Part shown: positions 8,971 through 18,447 of the stretch, piece by piece
Layout: every line of letters starts with the position of its first letter
Numbering within the stretch: the stretch's first letter is position 1
From: Paenibacillus sp. EZ-K15
Lineage (GTDB): Bacteria > Bacillota > Bacilli > Paenibacillales > Paenibacillaceae
DNA: 64,000 nt
Reading direction: 5' to 3'
Assembly: GCF_002573715.1 (NCBI RefSeq)
Contig: NZ_PDHM01000012.1
Location: 125,368 to 189,367, forward strand
Made by a program: the position numbers and the translations under genes
The notes under the pieces: generated by a model
What the model was told of the DNA's origin: nothing
Seen by the model: only the letters and a program-made list of their open reading frames with translations
Databases searched by the model: none

Positions 8971-10545
8971 TCAGACAGGCCGCAGTGCAGGCCATGCCAG
9001 CTCGATTCCTTCGCTGACGAGCTTTTGCTGGAAGCTGGCCAGTCTTTCTTCATCATTCCGCACATCCGTCGGCAGAATATCATGGTCCAGGCAATAGCTG
9101 ACACAATATCCGGCGGCCTCGCCGATGTTCCATTCTACGGGATGCAGCCGGTAGCAGCCGTTGGTAATGTGGGTGACCCCGATGTTCTTGCTGGCTGCCA
9201 GCACATTCTTCATCCGTTTCGGAATTAAGCTGCCCAGCGGGATTTGGAACGGCAGGGACGAGATATCAATGTAGGGACGCTCGCCCGTGCTCGGGTGCAG
9301 ATCGATCCGGTAACAGCCGATGCCGACAGAATCGTGGAACGTTTCGGCAACGCCGTCAGGGCGCGATTCGGTTGCCACATGCTGTTCCAGGACAGTGAAC
9401 TCGGCCTGAATTCTTCTGGACTCACGGATGTAAGGGTACATGGCCATTCCGTCTTCCGTTCCGACCACATCGGGACGCAGACGCAGCCCGGGATAACCCT
9501 GCCCGCCATCCGGCCGGGGCACCTCGGTTTGAAGCCAGTACAGCAAGGACAAGCTGAGCTGTTTGGCCTGATAGATATGATGGTCGGCCTCTTCCTTCGG
9601 CACATCGATAATGGAGCCCAGCCAGTAGTCGTTTTGCGGCCAGTTCACAAGCGACACCGAGCTGTCGAACGTACCTTCGGCAAAATGCTTCGGGTCCAGG
9701 ATTTGCCGGTATTGATAAAGCGCGAACTTGCCGTGTCCCGGAAAAATCCCATACTCGATCGGCTCATTGGTCGAAGGCTTGACGGCGGTCAGGCTTAACA
9801 GCTTATCCGGCCAGAAATCGGGTTTATACTCCCGCCAAAAATCGTAAAGCGCGGGCTTCTCAATCGTATGGTCTTCACCCTCCAGATAGTCCACGGCAAA
9901 ACAATACGTAAAGCCCTGCATGTCCTGCGGCAGCGGATCGCCGTCGACGGCATGCGGTTCCCCTGTCTGGGATTTGGACTCGGCGCCGGTAACATATTCG
10001 ATGCCCGCCAGCGGGAGCAAATCCCCGAGCTCGGTGGCATCCACGAAGAACGGGGCGTGGAGCGTGATTTGATCCTGCGTTTCAAGATGACGAACGGTTA
10101 CGCTGTTCACGTTATCCCCTGAAACGTCGGCAGACTCTGCCGCATATTGATACAGGATCGTAAGCCGACCGCTGTGAATGTACGGGGCCAGCATTTGATG
10201 CAGCACGGCGAGGGCCGTACGTGGCTCATGGCACAGCCGACTGACGATGCCGCTGCCGGGGTTCAATTGCACATTGGATCTGGCCTTGGGAGTCATGGGG
10301 AAAAAATCGCGATAGTACTTACGGACACCTTCGCGGAACTGCCGGTAGTTGCGCGTGCAGCCAAAGGATTCAATCCACGGATGCTCGTCGGGCGGAACCG
10401 CCTGGCTGGTTAGCTGTCCCCCGATCCAAGTGGTCTCCTCGGTCATGATGACCGTCTTTCCTGATTTAGCGGCGGCAAGCGCAGCGGCTGTTCCCCCTGT
10501 CCCGCCGCCGAGAATGACGATATCGGCCTGCATTTCTCGTATCAT
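8971..10545 (-). CDS. FAD-dependent oxidoreductase
   Basis: A 524-residue protein. The N-terminal ADIVILGGGTGGTAAALAAA is a Rossmann FAD-binding motif; it is followed by the WIGGQLTSQAVPPDEH segment typical of the FAD_oxidored family of uncharacterised bacterial flavoproteins. I chose the ATG at 10545 (MIREMQADIV) because an AAGGAG ribosome binding site lies 8 nt before it; the longer frame from 10575 would contain that site inside the gene. No signal peptide or membrane segment is visible, so it should be cytoplasmic. The substrate is unknown; relatives often sit in sugar-utilisation regions, as this one does, beside the GH43 locus. It is transcribed toward the sfp gene and looks monocistronic. 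Confidence 0.8.
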   Translation of the reverse strand: MIREMQADIVILGGGTGGTAAALAAAKSGKTVIMTEETTWIGGQLTSQAVPPDEHPWIESFGCTRNYRQFREGVRKYYRDFFPMTPKARSNVQLNPGSGIVSRLCHEPRTALAVLHQMLAPYIHSGRLTILYQYAAESADVSGDNVNSVTVRHLETQDQITLHAPFFVDATELGDLLPLAGIEYVTGAESKSQTGEPHAVDGDPLPQDMQGFTYCFAVDYLEGEDHTIEKPALYDFWREYKPDFWPDKLLSLTAVKPSTNEPIEYGIFPGHGKFALYQYRQILDPKHFAEGTFDSSVSLVNWPQNDYWLGSIIDVPKEEADHHIYQAKQLSLSLLYWLQTEVPRPDGGQGYPGLRLRPDVVGTEDGMAMYPYIRESRRIQAEFTVLEQHVATESRPDGVAETFHDSVGIGCYRIDLHPSTGERPYIDISSLPFQIPLGSLIPKRMKNVLAASKNIGVTHITNGCYRLHPVEWNIGEAAGYCVSYCLDHDILPTDVRNDEERLASFQQKLVSEGIELAWPALRPV

Positions 10546-10691
10546 TGACAGATTCTCCTTTTGGGATAGTTTCATAAATGATCCACAAGATCAGCACAAC
10601 AAGTTACTATTCTAATTGTAGATTCTCTCCAGCAGGAATAGTACGGGACACAGGTGACCTTTTTTGGTAATCTGATGCCGTTTTACAAGGT

Positions 10692-13004
10692 TTATTGTCC
10701 GGTTTTGTATTTGCTGCGATATTGCCCAGGCGTCATCCCCTCCAGCTTGCGGAAGGACCGGATAAAGTTCTGCGAATTGTTGTAACTCAGCTTCTCCGCA
10801 ATATCCTTAATGGGCATATCGGTTTCGACAAGCCATTTCTTGGACATTTTGAAGCGGTACTGGGACAGGTATTCGCTGAAGGACATATTGGTTTCTTTTT
10901 TGAACACGCTGCTTAGATAAAAATTGTTGTAATGGAGGCGCGAAGCACATTCCTCGAGCGTAATATTACGGTCAAACTCATTGCGGATGATCTCGATCAT
11001 CTGCTCGGAGAGATTCTGGTATTGAGAGTCCTGGCGATCCCGGAATACACTGACCATCGGCCGGATGATGCGGGATTTAAACCAGCTTTCAATATCGTGA
11101 TTGGTGTAGAGCCGAAGAAGCTCCTCCACGAGAGAGCTGTCCCGGATGTCGAGCTGCTCGAGCATGATTCCGTTCTCCTGCATCACGATCATCAGATCAT
11201 TTAACAGCCGGATGAGCGAGATTTGATAATCATGCGGGGTCCGATCCTTCCGAAACACTTCGTGCAGCCACTGCTTTAGAAGCTCCACTGCCCGATCTTC
11301 ATCAGCCAGCTTGATGGCATCAATCAGCTCGTTCTCCACCTGCATCGGGTAGAAATAGACCCGGGTGTGCTTGCCCGAGTTCAGGCTGAAATAAGGGATA
11401 ATGACACCGGTCCCCAGCTTGATGCGGTGTTTAAGGGCTTCGAGCCCTTCCTGGTAAGCGCGTGCCGTTTTGGATAGGTTCTCGTAAGGCAAACTGATGC
11501 CGATGCTGACCTCCAGATCGAGAAAATTGCGCGTCGTCTTCTGGATCTCCTCCGATAACGTATAGATATAGTCGTTGAATGCTTCCAGCGTGATACCGCC
11601 TCGTCCGATGAGCGTAACCTGCGTGAGATCGATAATGACAGAGGGGAGACGATGGGAGGAGGGGATCATCTCCTCAATGATATTGTTGATGGCAAACAGC
11701 AGCAGATCACTATCCTTGCGTTCATAGCGGGTTTCGTCCAGCATATCGATCTGAAGGGTAAATACCGCCAGATGCTCCCAAGCGGATATTTGCTCCTTGA
11801 AGCCGAACAGCTCGATCTGCTCCATCACTTCGGGCGGACTGCTCTTGCCCAGAAACAGCTTATGGAGGAAAAAGGTGCGTACCTGCTGGCTGGTCTGCCG
11901 AAGCTCGCTGCGGAGCTTGGTGTTCGAATTGAACATGTCCCGGATATGTTCGTCGATGATTTGCAGCTCGCTCTTTTTGTTGGCTTGGATTTCCGGCAAA
12001 CGCTCCACGATATTTTCAAAAATGTGCCGGATGGGCGTGTACATTTTCCGTGTTCCAAGCCACACCAGCAGAATGCTGAAACCGATCATCAGCATGCAGA
12101 TATACAGGGTAAACCAGCCGATGGAGCGGGACTCCTTCGTAATGGCGGACATTTCGGTAAAGGAGGCATACAACCAGCCGTTAAAATCGGACCGGACGTA
12201 CGTAACGGATACCGGCTTGTTGTCGATCCTCGTCTCGAACTGCCCCGATTTATTGTCAAAATGGCCCAGCTCCGCCTCCTCATACCCGGTATCGGTCAGA
12301 TATTGCCCGAGCTTTCCTTGCTCGGGATGTACGACGATCCGGTAATTGTGGTCCAGAACCATTACCTCCCGGGATTCGGAAGGGGTATCCATCATAGCGG
12401 CGAGACTGCAGCTGGGAATGGTGGCGAGCGCGACACCCCGGGCGCTGGAGGAAGAGAGCGGCATTTTCTTCACAAGCGCAATCGTGTAGGGGCAGGCATA
12501 ACTGAGTGTATCGCTGGACCCGAGGGATTCCGTTTCAAGCATCACCCAATTGGAGTTCCCATGAAGCTCCATGAGCGTCAGCAGCGCATCTCTGGAAGCG
12601 TATTCATTAAATTCGTACATGCCCCGGTTATTGATCAGCCAGTTGGTTGTCGTATTCGCAAGGATGACGTCCGTAACCTTCGTTTCGGGAGATTGCAGTA
12701 GACTCATCTCTTCTCTCAGCTTGTTATACAATTGGAAGTCATAGTAGGACAGGGGCCGATACAACGCGCTTTGCAGAATATTGGAATTAATGACGTAATT
12801 CAGTGTATAATCCACGGTCCGCAGCACCTGTTCGAGATTGCTGTTGGTTTGATTCATAATCTGGATATTGCTGCTGTTGACGTGGTTTTGAACGGAGGTG
12901 GATGATTTCATGAACGAGAAGAAGCCGAGGGCCACAAGAGGAATGATGCTGATGATGCAGCCGAACAGGACCATTTTAGAATAATAGCTACTTTTTGGAT
13001 GCAA
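10692..13004 (-). CDS. Membrane-bound AraC-family sensor/regulator
   Basis: About 770 residues. Layout: a first membrane helix near the start (VLFGCIISIIPLVALGFFSF), a large extracellular region of about 260 residues resembling a Cache-type ligand sensor, a second helix (FTLYICMLMIGFSILLVWLG), a cytoplasmic linker, and a C-terminal AraC double helix-turn-helix of about 100 residues (ITLEECASRLHYNNFYLSSV, DIAEKLSYNNSQNFIRSFRK). The frame is open from a TTG at 13028, but AGGAAGG before the TTG at 13004 makes the latter more likely. Such one-piece sensors are common in Paenibacillus next to sugar ABC operons. It is divergent from the binding-protein gene at 13203, with a perfect palindrome in the shared gap, so control of that operon by an extracellular sugar is the likely role. 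Confidence 0.85.
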   Translation of the reverse strand: MHPKSSYYSKMVLFGCIISIIPLVALGFFSFMKSSTSVQNHVNSSNIQIMNQTNSNLEQVLRTVDYTLNYVINSNILQSALYRPLSYYDFQLYNKLREEMSLLQSPETKVTDVILANTTTNWLINNRGMYEFNEYASRDALLTLMELHGNSNWVMLETESLGSSDTLSYACPYTIALVKKMPLSSSSARGVALATIPSCSLAAMMDTPSESREVMVLDHNYRIVVHPEQGKLGQYLTDTGYEEAELGHFDNKSGQFETRIDNKPVSVTYVRSDFNGWLYASFTEMSAITKESRSIGWFTLYICMLMIGFSILLVWLGTRKMYTPIRHIFENIVERLPEIQANKKSELQIIDEHIRDMFNSNTKLRSELRQTSQQVRTFFLHKLFLGKSSPPEVMEQIELFGFKEQISAWEHLAVFTLQIDMLDETRYERKDSDLLLFAINNIIEEMIPSSHRLPSVIIDLTQVTLIGRGGITLEAFNDYIYTLSEEIQKTTRNFLDLEVSIGISLPYENLSKTARAYQEGLEALKHRIKLGTGVIIPYFSLNSGKHTRVYFYPMQVENELIDAIKLADEDRAVELLKQWLHEVFRKDRTPHDYQISLIRLLNDLMIVMQENGIMLEQLDIRDSSLVEELLRLYTNHDIESWFKSRIIRPMVSVFRDRQDSQYQNLSEQMIEIIRNEFDRNITLEECASRLHYNNFYLSSVFKKETNMSFSEYLSQYRFKMSKKWLVETDMPIKDIAEKLSYNNSQNFIRSFRKLEGMTPGQYRSKYKTGQ

Positions 13005-13106
13005 TAGATACACCTTCCTGTTTAACAAAGTGTATAATCATTGTATGGGCAACCCGGGTTACATTCAATAATCATTTCGAAAAGAATAATCACTGTATTT
13101 GATCAT

Positions 13107-13122
13107 CATGACTTGTCATGAA
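13107..13122. promoter_or_regulatory. Perfect palindrome between divergent regulator and transport operon
   Basis: TCATGAC-TT-GTCATGA is a perfect 7-bp inverted repeat in the 198-bp divergent gap. It overlaps a -35-like TTGTCA (13114-13119) followed 16 nt later by TATGTT. AraC proteins usually bind direct repeats, so this may instead serve another dimeric factor. Operator function is inference. Confidence 0.45.
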
Positions 13123-13202
13123 AAAAGATGTACATATGTTATGATCATTTCAAACACATAGGATCCGCGAGAAACATGGGGGAACGGAGGTAGAACGGAT
13201 TG

Positions 13203-14741
13203 ATGACCCGTCTGTCAAACTATGTCATTCTTACACTCGCTATTCTGATGGTATCGGCTGCATGCATCAGCATGGCCCGATCATCGGGAGCGGATGGCGG
13301 AAGTACGCCTTCTGATCGCACAACCAGCATTTCGATTATGGCCAACCTGCACACCGCCGAAGTTCCCTCCGATCGGATCGAGAAATGGATCGAGGAAAAA
13401 ACGGGCGTTCAGCTGAACATTCAGTGGGTACCCGACGGGAGTTATGATGAGAAGGTATTTGCTTCGCTTGCAACAGGGACTTTGCCGCAAGCACTGTATC
13501 TGAAGAATGCCGCATCCTTGTCCTATTTCAGGGATGAGATTCGGAGCGGGCTATTCTGGGAAATCGGCCCGTATCTTAAGGACTATCCGAATTTGCAGAG
13601 ATTGAAGCCCGAGGTTCTGAAGAATACGGCCATCGATGGTAAACTGTACAGCCTGTATCAGGAACGTGCCTTAGCCCGTTCAGGCATCATCTACCGTAAG
13701 GACTGGGCAGATCGACTGGGACTACCGGCACCGGAAACGCTTGATGAATTATATGAAATGTTGAAAGGGTTTACATATGAGGATCCGGACAACAACGGTA
13801 TCGATGACACCATAGGTTTGACGGACCGAAACGATTTGATCTATGGGGCTTTCAAGACGATTAGCTCCTATTATGGAACTCCGAACAATTGGGGATGGTA
13901 TAACGATTCATTGCAGCCGGAATTCGTCTTCCCGAAGTATATGGAAACGATGAAATTCTTCAAGAAGCTTCACAGCGAAGGATTGATAAATGAAGACTTC
14001 CCGATTACCAGCAAGACCGACCAGCAGGAGCTGTTCGTAACGGGAAAAGCTGGAGTCTATATCGGTGCGATGGGGGACGTACTGTCCCTGGAATCAAGGC
14101 TGCTGGCGAATGATCCCAAGGCCGTGCTGGACGTTCAGAATCGGATTCTCGGGCCGGAAGGGTACGGGATATGGGCTTCACAGGGGTACGGGACGGTGAT
14201 CTTGTTTCCGAAGTCCGCGATTGCTACGGAAGAGGAATTGAAGAGCGTGCTCTCCTTCTTTGACGCACTGATGAGTCCCGAGCTTGCAAACCTGATGTAT
14301 TGGGGAATCGAAGGGATCCATTATACCGTTCAGGATGGCAAAGCGATGGCGGTGGATGCATTTGAACTAAGGGAAAAGGATGTAAAGCCCTATCAGGCTT
14401 TAATGGCCGGAGGCTTCAGCACCATACCGGGCATGCTGCAGCCGGTTACTCTAAATCAGGCGAAGGATAAGGCCGAGCGGCTAATTTACGATAATGAGCG
14501 TTTCCTCATCTATGATCCCACCGCACCGCTGGAGTCTCCGATGTATAATGAGATCGGCGTCAGATTGAATGAACGCATGCGGGATGCCACCTATCAATTT
14601 ATGCTAGGGATGATCGATGAGCAGGGATTTGAGGCTGAGATCGATCGTTGGCTGGAAGAGGGGGGCAGGCGGATTATCGAGGAATATAATGCTTCATACC
14701 GAAGCACGGTCGGACCCTATTTACATGAGAAATACCGCTAA
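13203..14741 (+). CDS. Extracellular solute-binding lipoprotein (first of two paralogues)
   Basis: About 512 residues. The signal peptide ends in a lipobox (VSAAC), so it is a membrane-anchored lipoprotein. The mature part begins with ISIMANLHTAEVPSDRIEKW and carries WVPDGSYDEKVFASLATGTL, GIIYRKDWADRLGLP and QFMLGM, the pattern of large LipO-type binding proteins that deliver oligosaccharides to LplB/LplC-type permeases. It is closely similar along its whole length to the next gene at 14953. TTG at 13200 or ATG at 13203 are both possible starts behind GGAGG. A terminator overlaps its stop codon, so it is at least partly uncoupled from the downstream operon. Two receptors feeding one permease pair would widen substrate range; that is inference. 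Confidence 0.9.
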   Translation: MTRLSNYVILTLAILMVSAACISMARSSGADGGSTPSDRTTSISIMANLHTAEVPSDRIEKWIEEKTGVQLNIQWVPDGSYDEKVFASLATGTLPQALYLKNAASLSYFRDEIRSGLFWEIGPYLKDYPNLQRLKPEVLKNTAIDGKLYSLYQERALARSGIIYRKDWADRLGLPAPETLDELYEMLKGFTYEDPDNNGIDDTIGLTDRNDLIYGAFKTISSYYGTPNNWGWYNDSLQPEFVFPKYMETMKFFKKLHSEGLINEDFPITSKTDQQELFVTGKAGVYIGAMGDVLSLESRLLANDPKAVLDVQNRILGPEGYGIWASQGYGTVILFPKSAIATEEELKSVLSFFDALMSPELANLMYWGIEGIHYTVQDGKAMAVDAFELREKDVKPYQALMAGGFSTIPGMLQPVTLNQAKDKAERLIYDNERFLIYDPTAPLESPMYNEIGVRLNERMRDATYQFMLGMIDEQGFEAEIDRWLEEGGRRIIEEYNASYRSTVGPYLHEKYR

Positions 14742-14768
14742 GGGATTGATTTCCCCGGCGGTATTTTT
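14730..14768 (+). terminator. Intrinsic terminator overlapping the stop codon of the first binding protein
   Basis: AAATACCGC pairs with GCGGTATTT, with an inner GGGA/TCCC stem, followed by a run of T. The left arm includes the last codons and the stop codon abuts it. It should reduce read-through into the second binding-protein gene. Confidence 0.75.
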
Positions 14769-14952
14769 TTGTTGTGCCATGGCGCGAGCAATCTCATGGA
14801 CAACATAATCATTAGATTTGATTCCACTCCATTAAATCCCGGGCGCGACCGAACTTCCCATATCCAATCTGAGGATTATATACGTACCAGACTTCCGTCA
14901 TCTAAGCTGTTTCTTGTCAGTCCATATTCAAATTTAAAACGGAGGTCAGAAG

Positions 14953-16488
14953 ATGAAGAAGAATAAAGCCAGTACCATCCTGGCAATTGTAACCGCTTTA
15001 TCCTTGTTGGCGGGCTGTGGCGGCAACTCCGCCCCTGCAGCAACCGGCAGCTCAAATGGCAGTCCAGCGCAGGGCGAGAACAAGGGCGAGCCGGTAACCA
15101 TCTCGATTATGGCCAACCTCCATACCCCTGAAGTTCCCTCCGACATGATTGAGAAGCTGCTGGAAGAGAAAACAGGTACCAAGCTTGACATTCAGTGGGT
15201 GCCGGACGGAACTTATGATGAAAAGGTCAATGCATCCTTTGCAACCGGAACGCTGCCGCAGGTGACGTACCTGAAGAATGCCGCCTCGCTTGTAAATATG
15301 CGGGATGCGATCCGCAACGGGCAATTCTGGGAGATTGGGCCATTGCTGGATCAATACCCGAACCTCAGCAAGCTGAAACCTGAAGTGTTAAAGAACACGG
15401 CGGTGGACGGCAAAATTTATGCGCTATACCGTGAAGTGCCTTTGTCGCGTCAGGGCATCATTTACCGCAAGGATTGGGCCGATAAGCTTGGACTCAGCGC
15501 CCCGACCAATGTGGACGAATTCTATAATATGTTGAAGCAGTTTAAGGAGAAGGACCCTGACGGCAACGGCAAAGACGACACCATTCCGCTGACGGACCGG
15601 AATGACCTGATCTACGGCGCATTCAAAACGATAAGCTCGTGGCTCGGCACACCGAATAACTGGGGCGAGAAGGACGGCAAACTGGCTCCCGAGTTTATGT
15701 TCCCCGAATATATGGAGACGATGAAATTCTTCAAGAAGCTTCACCAGGAAGGCCTGATCAATCAGGATTTCCCGGTTACCAGCAAAACGGACCAACAAAA
15801 TCTGTTCATTACTGGCAAGTCGGGTGTATATATCGGAGCGATGGGGGACGTATCCAGCCTGCATCCCAAGGTCGTTGAAGTGAATCCGGATGCGGAACTC
15901 GATGTTCAGAATAAAATCGAAGGAGGACCGAATGGCTTCGGAATCTGGTCGGTTCCCGGCTATGGCTCGGTGATTCTCTTTCCGAAAACAGCTATCAAAT
16001 CAGAAGAGGAACTGAAAGATGTGCTGGCCTTTATGGATCAGTTGATGAGCCCGGAGCTTGGCAACCTCATCTATTGGGGAGTTGAAGGACAGCATCACAA
16101 GCTGGAGGAAGGCAAGGTCATCCCTTCGGAGGACACCAAGCTGACCGATCGCGAAGTGAAGCCTTATCAAGCGATGCAGGTTGGGGGGCCTTTAACGATC
16201 GAGGGATTTTATGAACCGAAGCATATGCTCCCTGTCAAAGCGAAATCAGAGGAAATGATCATGGAGAACAATGATTATCTTATTGAGGATCCTTCGGCTT
16301 CGCTGGATTCCAAGACGTTTAACGAAAAAGGTGTACAGCTGCAGGAGATGATTAAAGACGGCACGTATCAATTTATGCTTGGCGATATCGATGAGGCCGG
16401 ATTCCAGGCGGTCGTGGATAACTGGCTTAAGAGCGGCGGTCAGCAAATCATCGATGAGTTCAACGTATCCTACGAATCATCCAAATAA
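14953..16488 (+). CDS. Extracellular solute-binding lipoprotein (second paralogue)
   Basis: A 511-residue lipoprotein: signal peptide with lipobox LLAGCGG, then a Ser/Gly/Ala linker, then ISIMANLHTPEVPSDMIEKL. It parallels the protein at 13203 through nearly its whole length (shared WVPDGxYDEKV, TDRNDLIYGAFKTISS, TSKTDQQ and GKxGVYIGAMGDV segments), which marks a tandem duplication. The ATG follows GGAGG. It directly precedes two permease genes, from which it is separated by a stable hairpin, so it is the more likely dedicated receptor. Substrate is inferred to be a plant-derived oligosaccharide from the GH43 and esterase genes downstream. Confidence 0.92.
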   Translation: MKKNKASTILAIVTALSLLAGCGGNSAPAATGSSNGSPAQGENKGEPVTISIMANLHTPEVPSDMIEKLLEEKTGTKLDIQWVPDGTYDEKVNASFATGTLPQVTYLKNAASLVNMRDAIRNGQFWEIGPLLDQYPNLSKLKPEVLKNTAVDGKIYALYREVPLSRQGIIYRKDWADKLGLSAPTNVDEFYNMLKQFKEKDPDGNGKDDTIPLTDRNDLIYGAFKTISSWLGTPNNWGEKDGKLAPEFMFPEYMETMKFFKKLHQEGLINQDFPVTSKTDQQNLFITGKSGVYIGAMGDVSSLHPKVVEVNPDAELDVQNKIEGGPNGFGIWSVPGYGSVILFPKTAIKSEEELKDVLAFMDQLMSPELGNLIYWGVEGQHHKLEEGKVIPSEDTKLTDREVKPYQAMQVGGPLTIEGFYEPKHMLPVKAKSEEMIMENNDYLIEDPSASLDSKTFNEKGVQLQEMIKDGTYQFMLGDIDEAGFQAVVDNWLKSGGQQIIDEFNVSYESSK

Positions 16489-16501
16489 CGAACATGCCAG
16501 C

Positions 16502-16553
16502 ATCCCGAATGGCCGGGGACTGCGATGCTGCAGTCTCCGGCAGGCTTCGGGAT
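16502..16553 (+). repeat. Large intergenic hairpin between receptor and permease genes
   Basis: Two nested arms: ATCCCGAA with TTCGGGAT outside, and CCGGGGACTGC with GCAGTCTCCGG inside (one G-T pair), loop GATGCT. No T-run follows, so it is not a classic terminator. Its likely role is to stabilise the 3' end of the receptor mRNA and lower expression of the permeases, as between malE and malF in other bacteria; this is inference. Confidence 0.7.
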
Positions 16554-16572
16554 AGAAAGGAAGTCTGAGATC

Positions 16573-17532
16573 ATGAGCGAAACCGCAGTGAAGACCGGGA
16601 TGAGCAAGAGCGCCCCCAAAATACCGGAGTCCGGTCGAATGAGGAGAATCATAAAAAACCGGGCGATCTACCTCATGATTCTTCCGGGATTTTTATACTT
16701 CCTGATCTTTAAATATATCCCGATGTCGGGATTGATTATAGCCTTCCAGGATTATCAGGCTTATCTAGGCGTTACGGGCAGCCCCTGGGTGGGGCTCAAG
16801 CATTTTGAGCGGCTGTTTACCGAGCCGATGTTCTTCACGATTTTGGGCAACACGCTGCTGCTGTTTTTCTTGAACCTGGCCTTCTATTTTCCCGTGCCGA
16901 TCATTCTTGCCTTAATGCTCAACGAGGTTCGGCGCGAAGTGTTTAAACGTTTTATCCAGACGCTGGTGTACATTCCCCACTTCATGTCCTGGGTTATCAT
17001 CGTATCCATTTCGTTTGTCATGCTCTCGATGGATCGCGGAATCATTAATGAATTGCTGGTTATGGCCGGATTCGAAAAAATCAATTTCCTGATGAGCAGC
17101 GAATGGTTCAGGCCGATGTATGTCATGCAGATCATCTGGCGGGAGGCAGGCTGGGGGACGATCATCTATTTGGCTGCCATGGCGGCGATTGATCCCGGTT
17201 TATACGAAGCGTCCCGGATCGACGGGGCCAGCCGCTTTCGGCAAATGTGGCATATTACGCTCCCTTCGATTCGAAGCGTGATCGTCGTTTTGTTGATTTT
17301 GAAAATCGGCGATGTGCTGGAACTTGGGTTCGAACATATCTATCTCCTCTTAAACTCAATGAACCGGAATGTGGCGGAGATATTCGATACGTATGTTTAT
17401 ACCGCAGGTCTGAAGCAAGGTCAGTTCAGCTTCAGCACGGCGGTCGGGTTCTTTAAATCGCTGATCGGTCTTATTCTGGTGATGCTGGCCAATTGGCTGG
17501 CCAAAAAAGCGGGAGAAGAAGGCATCTATTAA
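16573..17532 (+). CDS. Sugar ABC transporter permease, LplB type
   Basis: A 319-residue integral membrane protein with six predicted helices (for example YLMILPGFLYFLIFKYIPMS and TLLLFFLNLAFYFPVPIILA). The EAA loop is present near residue 210 (YEASRIDGASRFRQMWHITL), which contacts the ATPase. I chose the ATG at 16573, which follows GAAAGGAAG, over an upstream in-frame ATG lying inside the intergenic hairpin. It forms a heterodimer with the next gene product. No ATPase gene lies in this operon; family knowledge says a shared MsmX-type ATPase serves such transporters. Confidence 0.92.
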   Translation: MSETAVKTGMSKSAPKIPESGRMRRIIKNRAIYLMILPGFLYFLIFKYIPMSGLIIAFQDYQAYLGVTGSPWVGLKHFERLFTEPMFFTILGNTLLLFFLNLAFYFPVPIILALMLNEVRREVFKRFIQTLVYIPHFMSWVIIVSISFVMLSMDRGIINELLVMAGFEKINFLMSSEWFRPMYVMQIIWREAGWGTIIYLAAMAAIDPGLYEASRIDGASRFRQMWHITLPSIRSVIVVLLILKIGDVLELGFEHIYLLLNSMNRNVAEIFDTYVYTAGLKQGQFSFSTAVGFFKSLIGLILVMLANWLAKKAGEEGIY

Positions 17533-17552
17533 CTACAGAAAGGTGGACCGCT

Positions 17553-18431
17553 ATGGTACAAGATAAAACGATATCGAGCCGAATCTTCGATATCGTGAAC
17601 TATACGCTGCTGTTGATCATTGGCCTGGTTACCATCCTGCCTTTCCTGCACGTCATCGCCGGATCCTTCACAACCGTGACGGAGCTGGCGCAGAAGCAGT
17701 TTGTCCTGTTTCCGACCGTATGGTCGCTTGATGCTTACAAATATGTGTTTTCAACCAATACGGTGTTTCGCTCGCTTGGCGTTTCCGTGGGCGTCACCTT
17801 TTTGGGTACCTTGTTCAGCATGCTGTTAACCTGCTTGATGGCATACGGACTGTCGCGCAGGGATCTGGATGGCCGTAATTTCATCATGTTCATGGTTCTG
17901 TTCACGATGCTGTTCAGCGGAGGAATGATCCCAACGTTTCTCGTGGTGAAGGAGATGGGGCTGATCGATACGTATGCGGCGCTGATTGTCCCGACGGCGA
18001 TCAATGCCTTCAATCTCATCATCATGCGTAACTTCTTTCAGAACCTGCCTGAGGGATTGGAGGAATCCGCAAAGATCGACGGGGCCGGCGATTGGGGCAT
18101 CCTGTTCCGAATCGTGATTCCGCTGTCGATGCCTGCTATTGCGACCATATCGCTCTTTTATGCGGTTACCTACTGGAACACGTATATGTCGGCGATTTTG
18201 TACTTGAATGATGCAGCCAAATGGCCCGTGCAGGTCATCCTGCGGCAGATTGTCATCCTTGCCAGCGGTTTGGCGGCAGACACCTCCGGCATGGACGAAT
18301 TTGTCCGGCCGCCGGAGCAGACGGTGAAGATGGCGGTCATTGTCATTGCCACACTGCCGATTCTGTGCGTATATCCGTTCCTGCAGAAGCATTTTGCGAA
18401 GGGTGCGCTGCTGGGTTCAATCAAGGGATAG
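17553..18431 (+). CDS. Sugar ABC transporter permease, LplC/AraQ type
   Basis: A 292-residue membrane protein with six predicted helices, beginning ISSRIFDIVNYTLLLIIGLV. The EAA loop reads EGLEESAKIDGAGDWGILFR. ATG at 17553 follows AAAGGTGG and lies 20 nt after the partner gene. The C-terminus (HFAKGALLGSIKG) is the usual ending of the family. It completes the importer with the LplB-type partner; ATP hydrolysis must come from a subunit encoded elsewhere. Confidence 0.92.
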   Translation: MVQDKTISSRIFDIVNYTLLLIIGLVTILPFLHVIAGSFTTVTELAQKQFVLFPTVWSLDAYKYVFSTNTVFRSLGVSVGVTFLGTLFSMLLTCLMAYGLSRRDLDGRNFIMFMVLFTMLFSGGMIPTFLVVKEMGLIDTYAALIVPTAINAFNLIIMRNFFQNLPEGLEESAKIDGAGDWGILFRIVIPLSMPAIATISLFYAVTYWNTYMSAILYLNDAAKWPVQVILRQIVILASGLAADTSGMDEFVRPPEQTVKMAVIVIATLPILCVYPFLQKHFAKGALLGSIKG

Positions 18432-18447
18432 AGAGGAGCGAGGGATC

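Noticed and set aside
11652..12701. Long + strand open frame of 349 codons
   Set aside because: It lies wholly opposite the membrane-bound AraC regulator, has no recognisable protein features, and is explained by codon bias of that gene.
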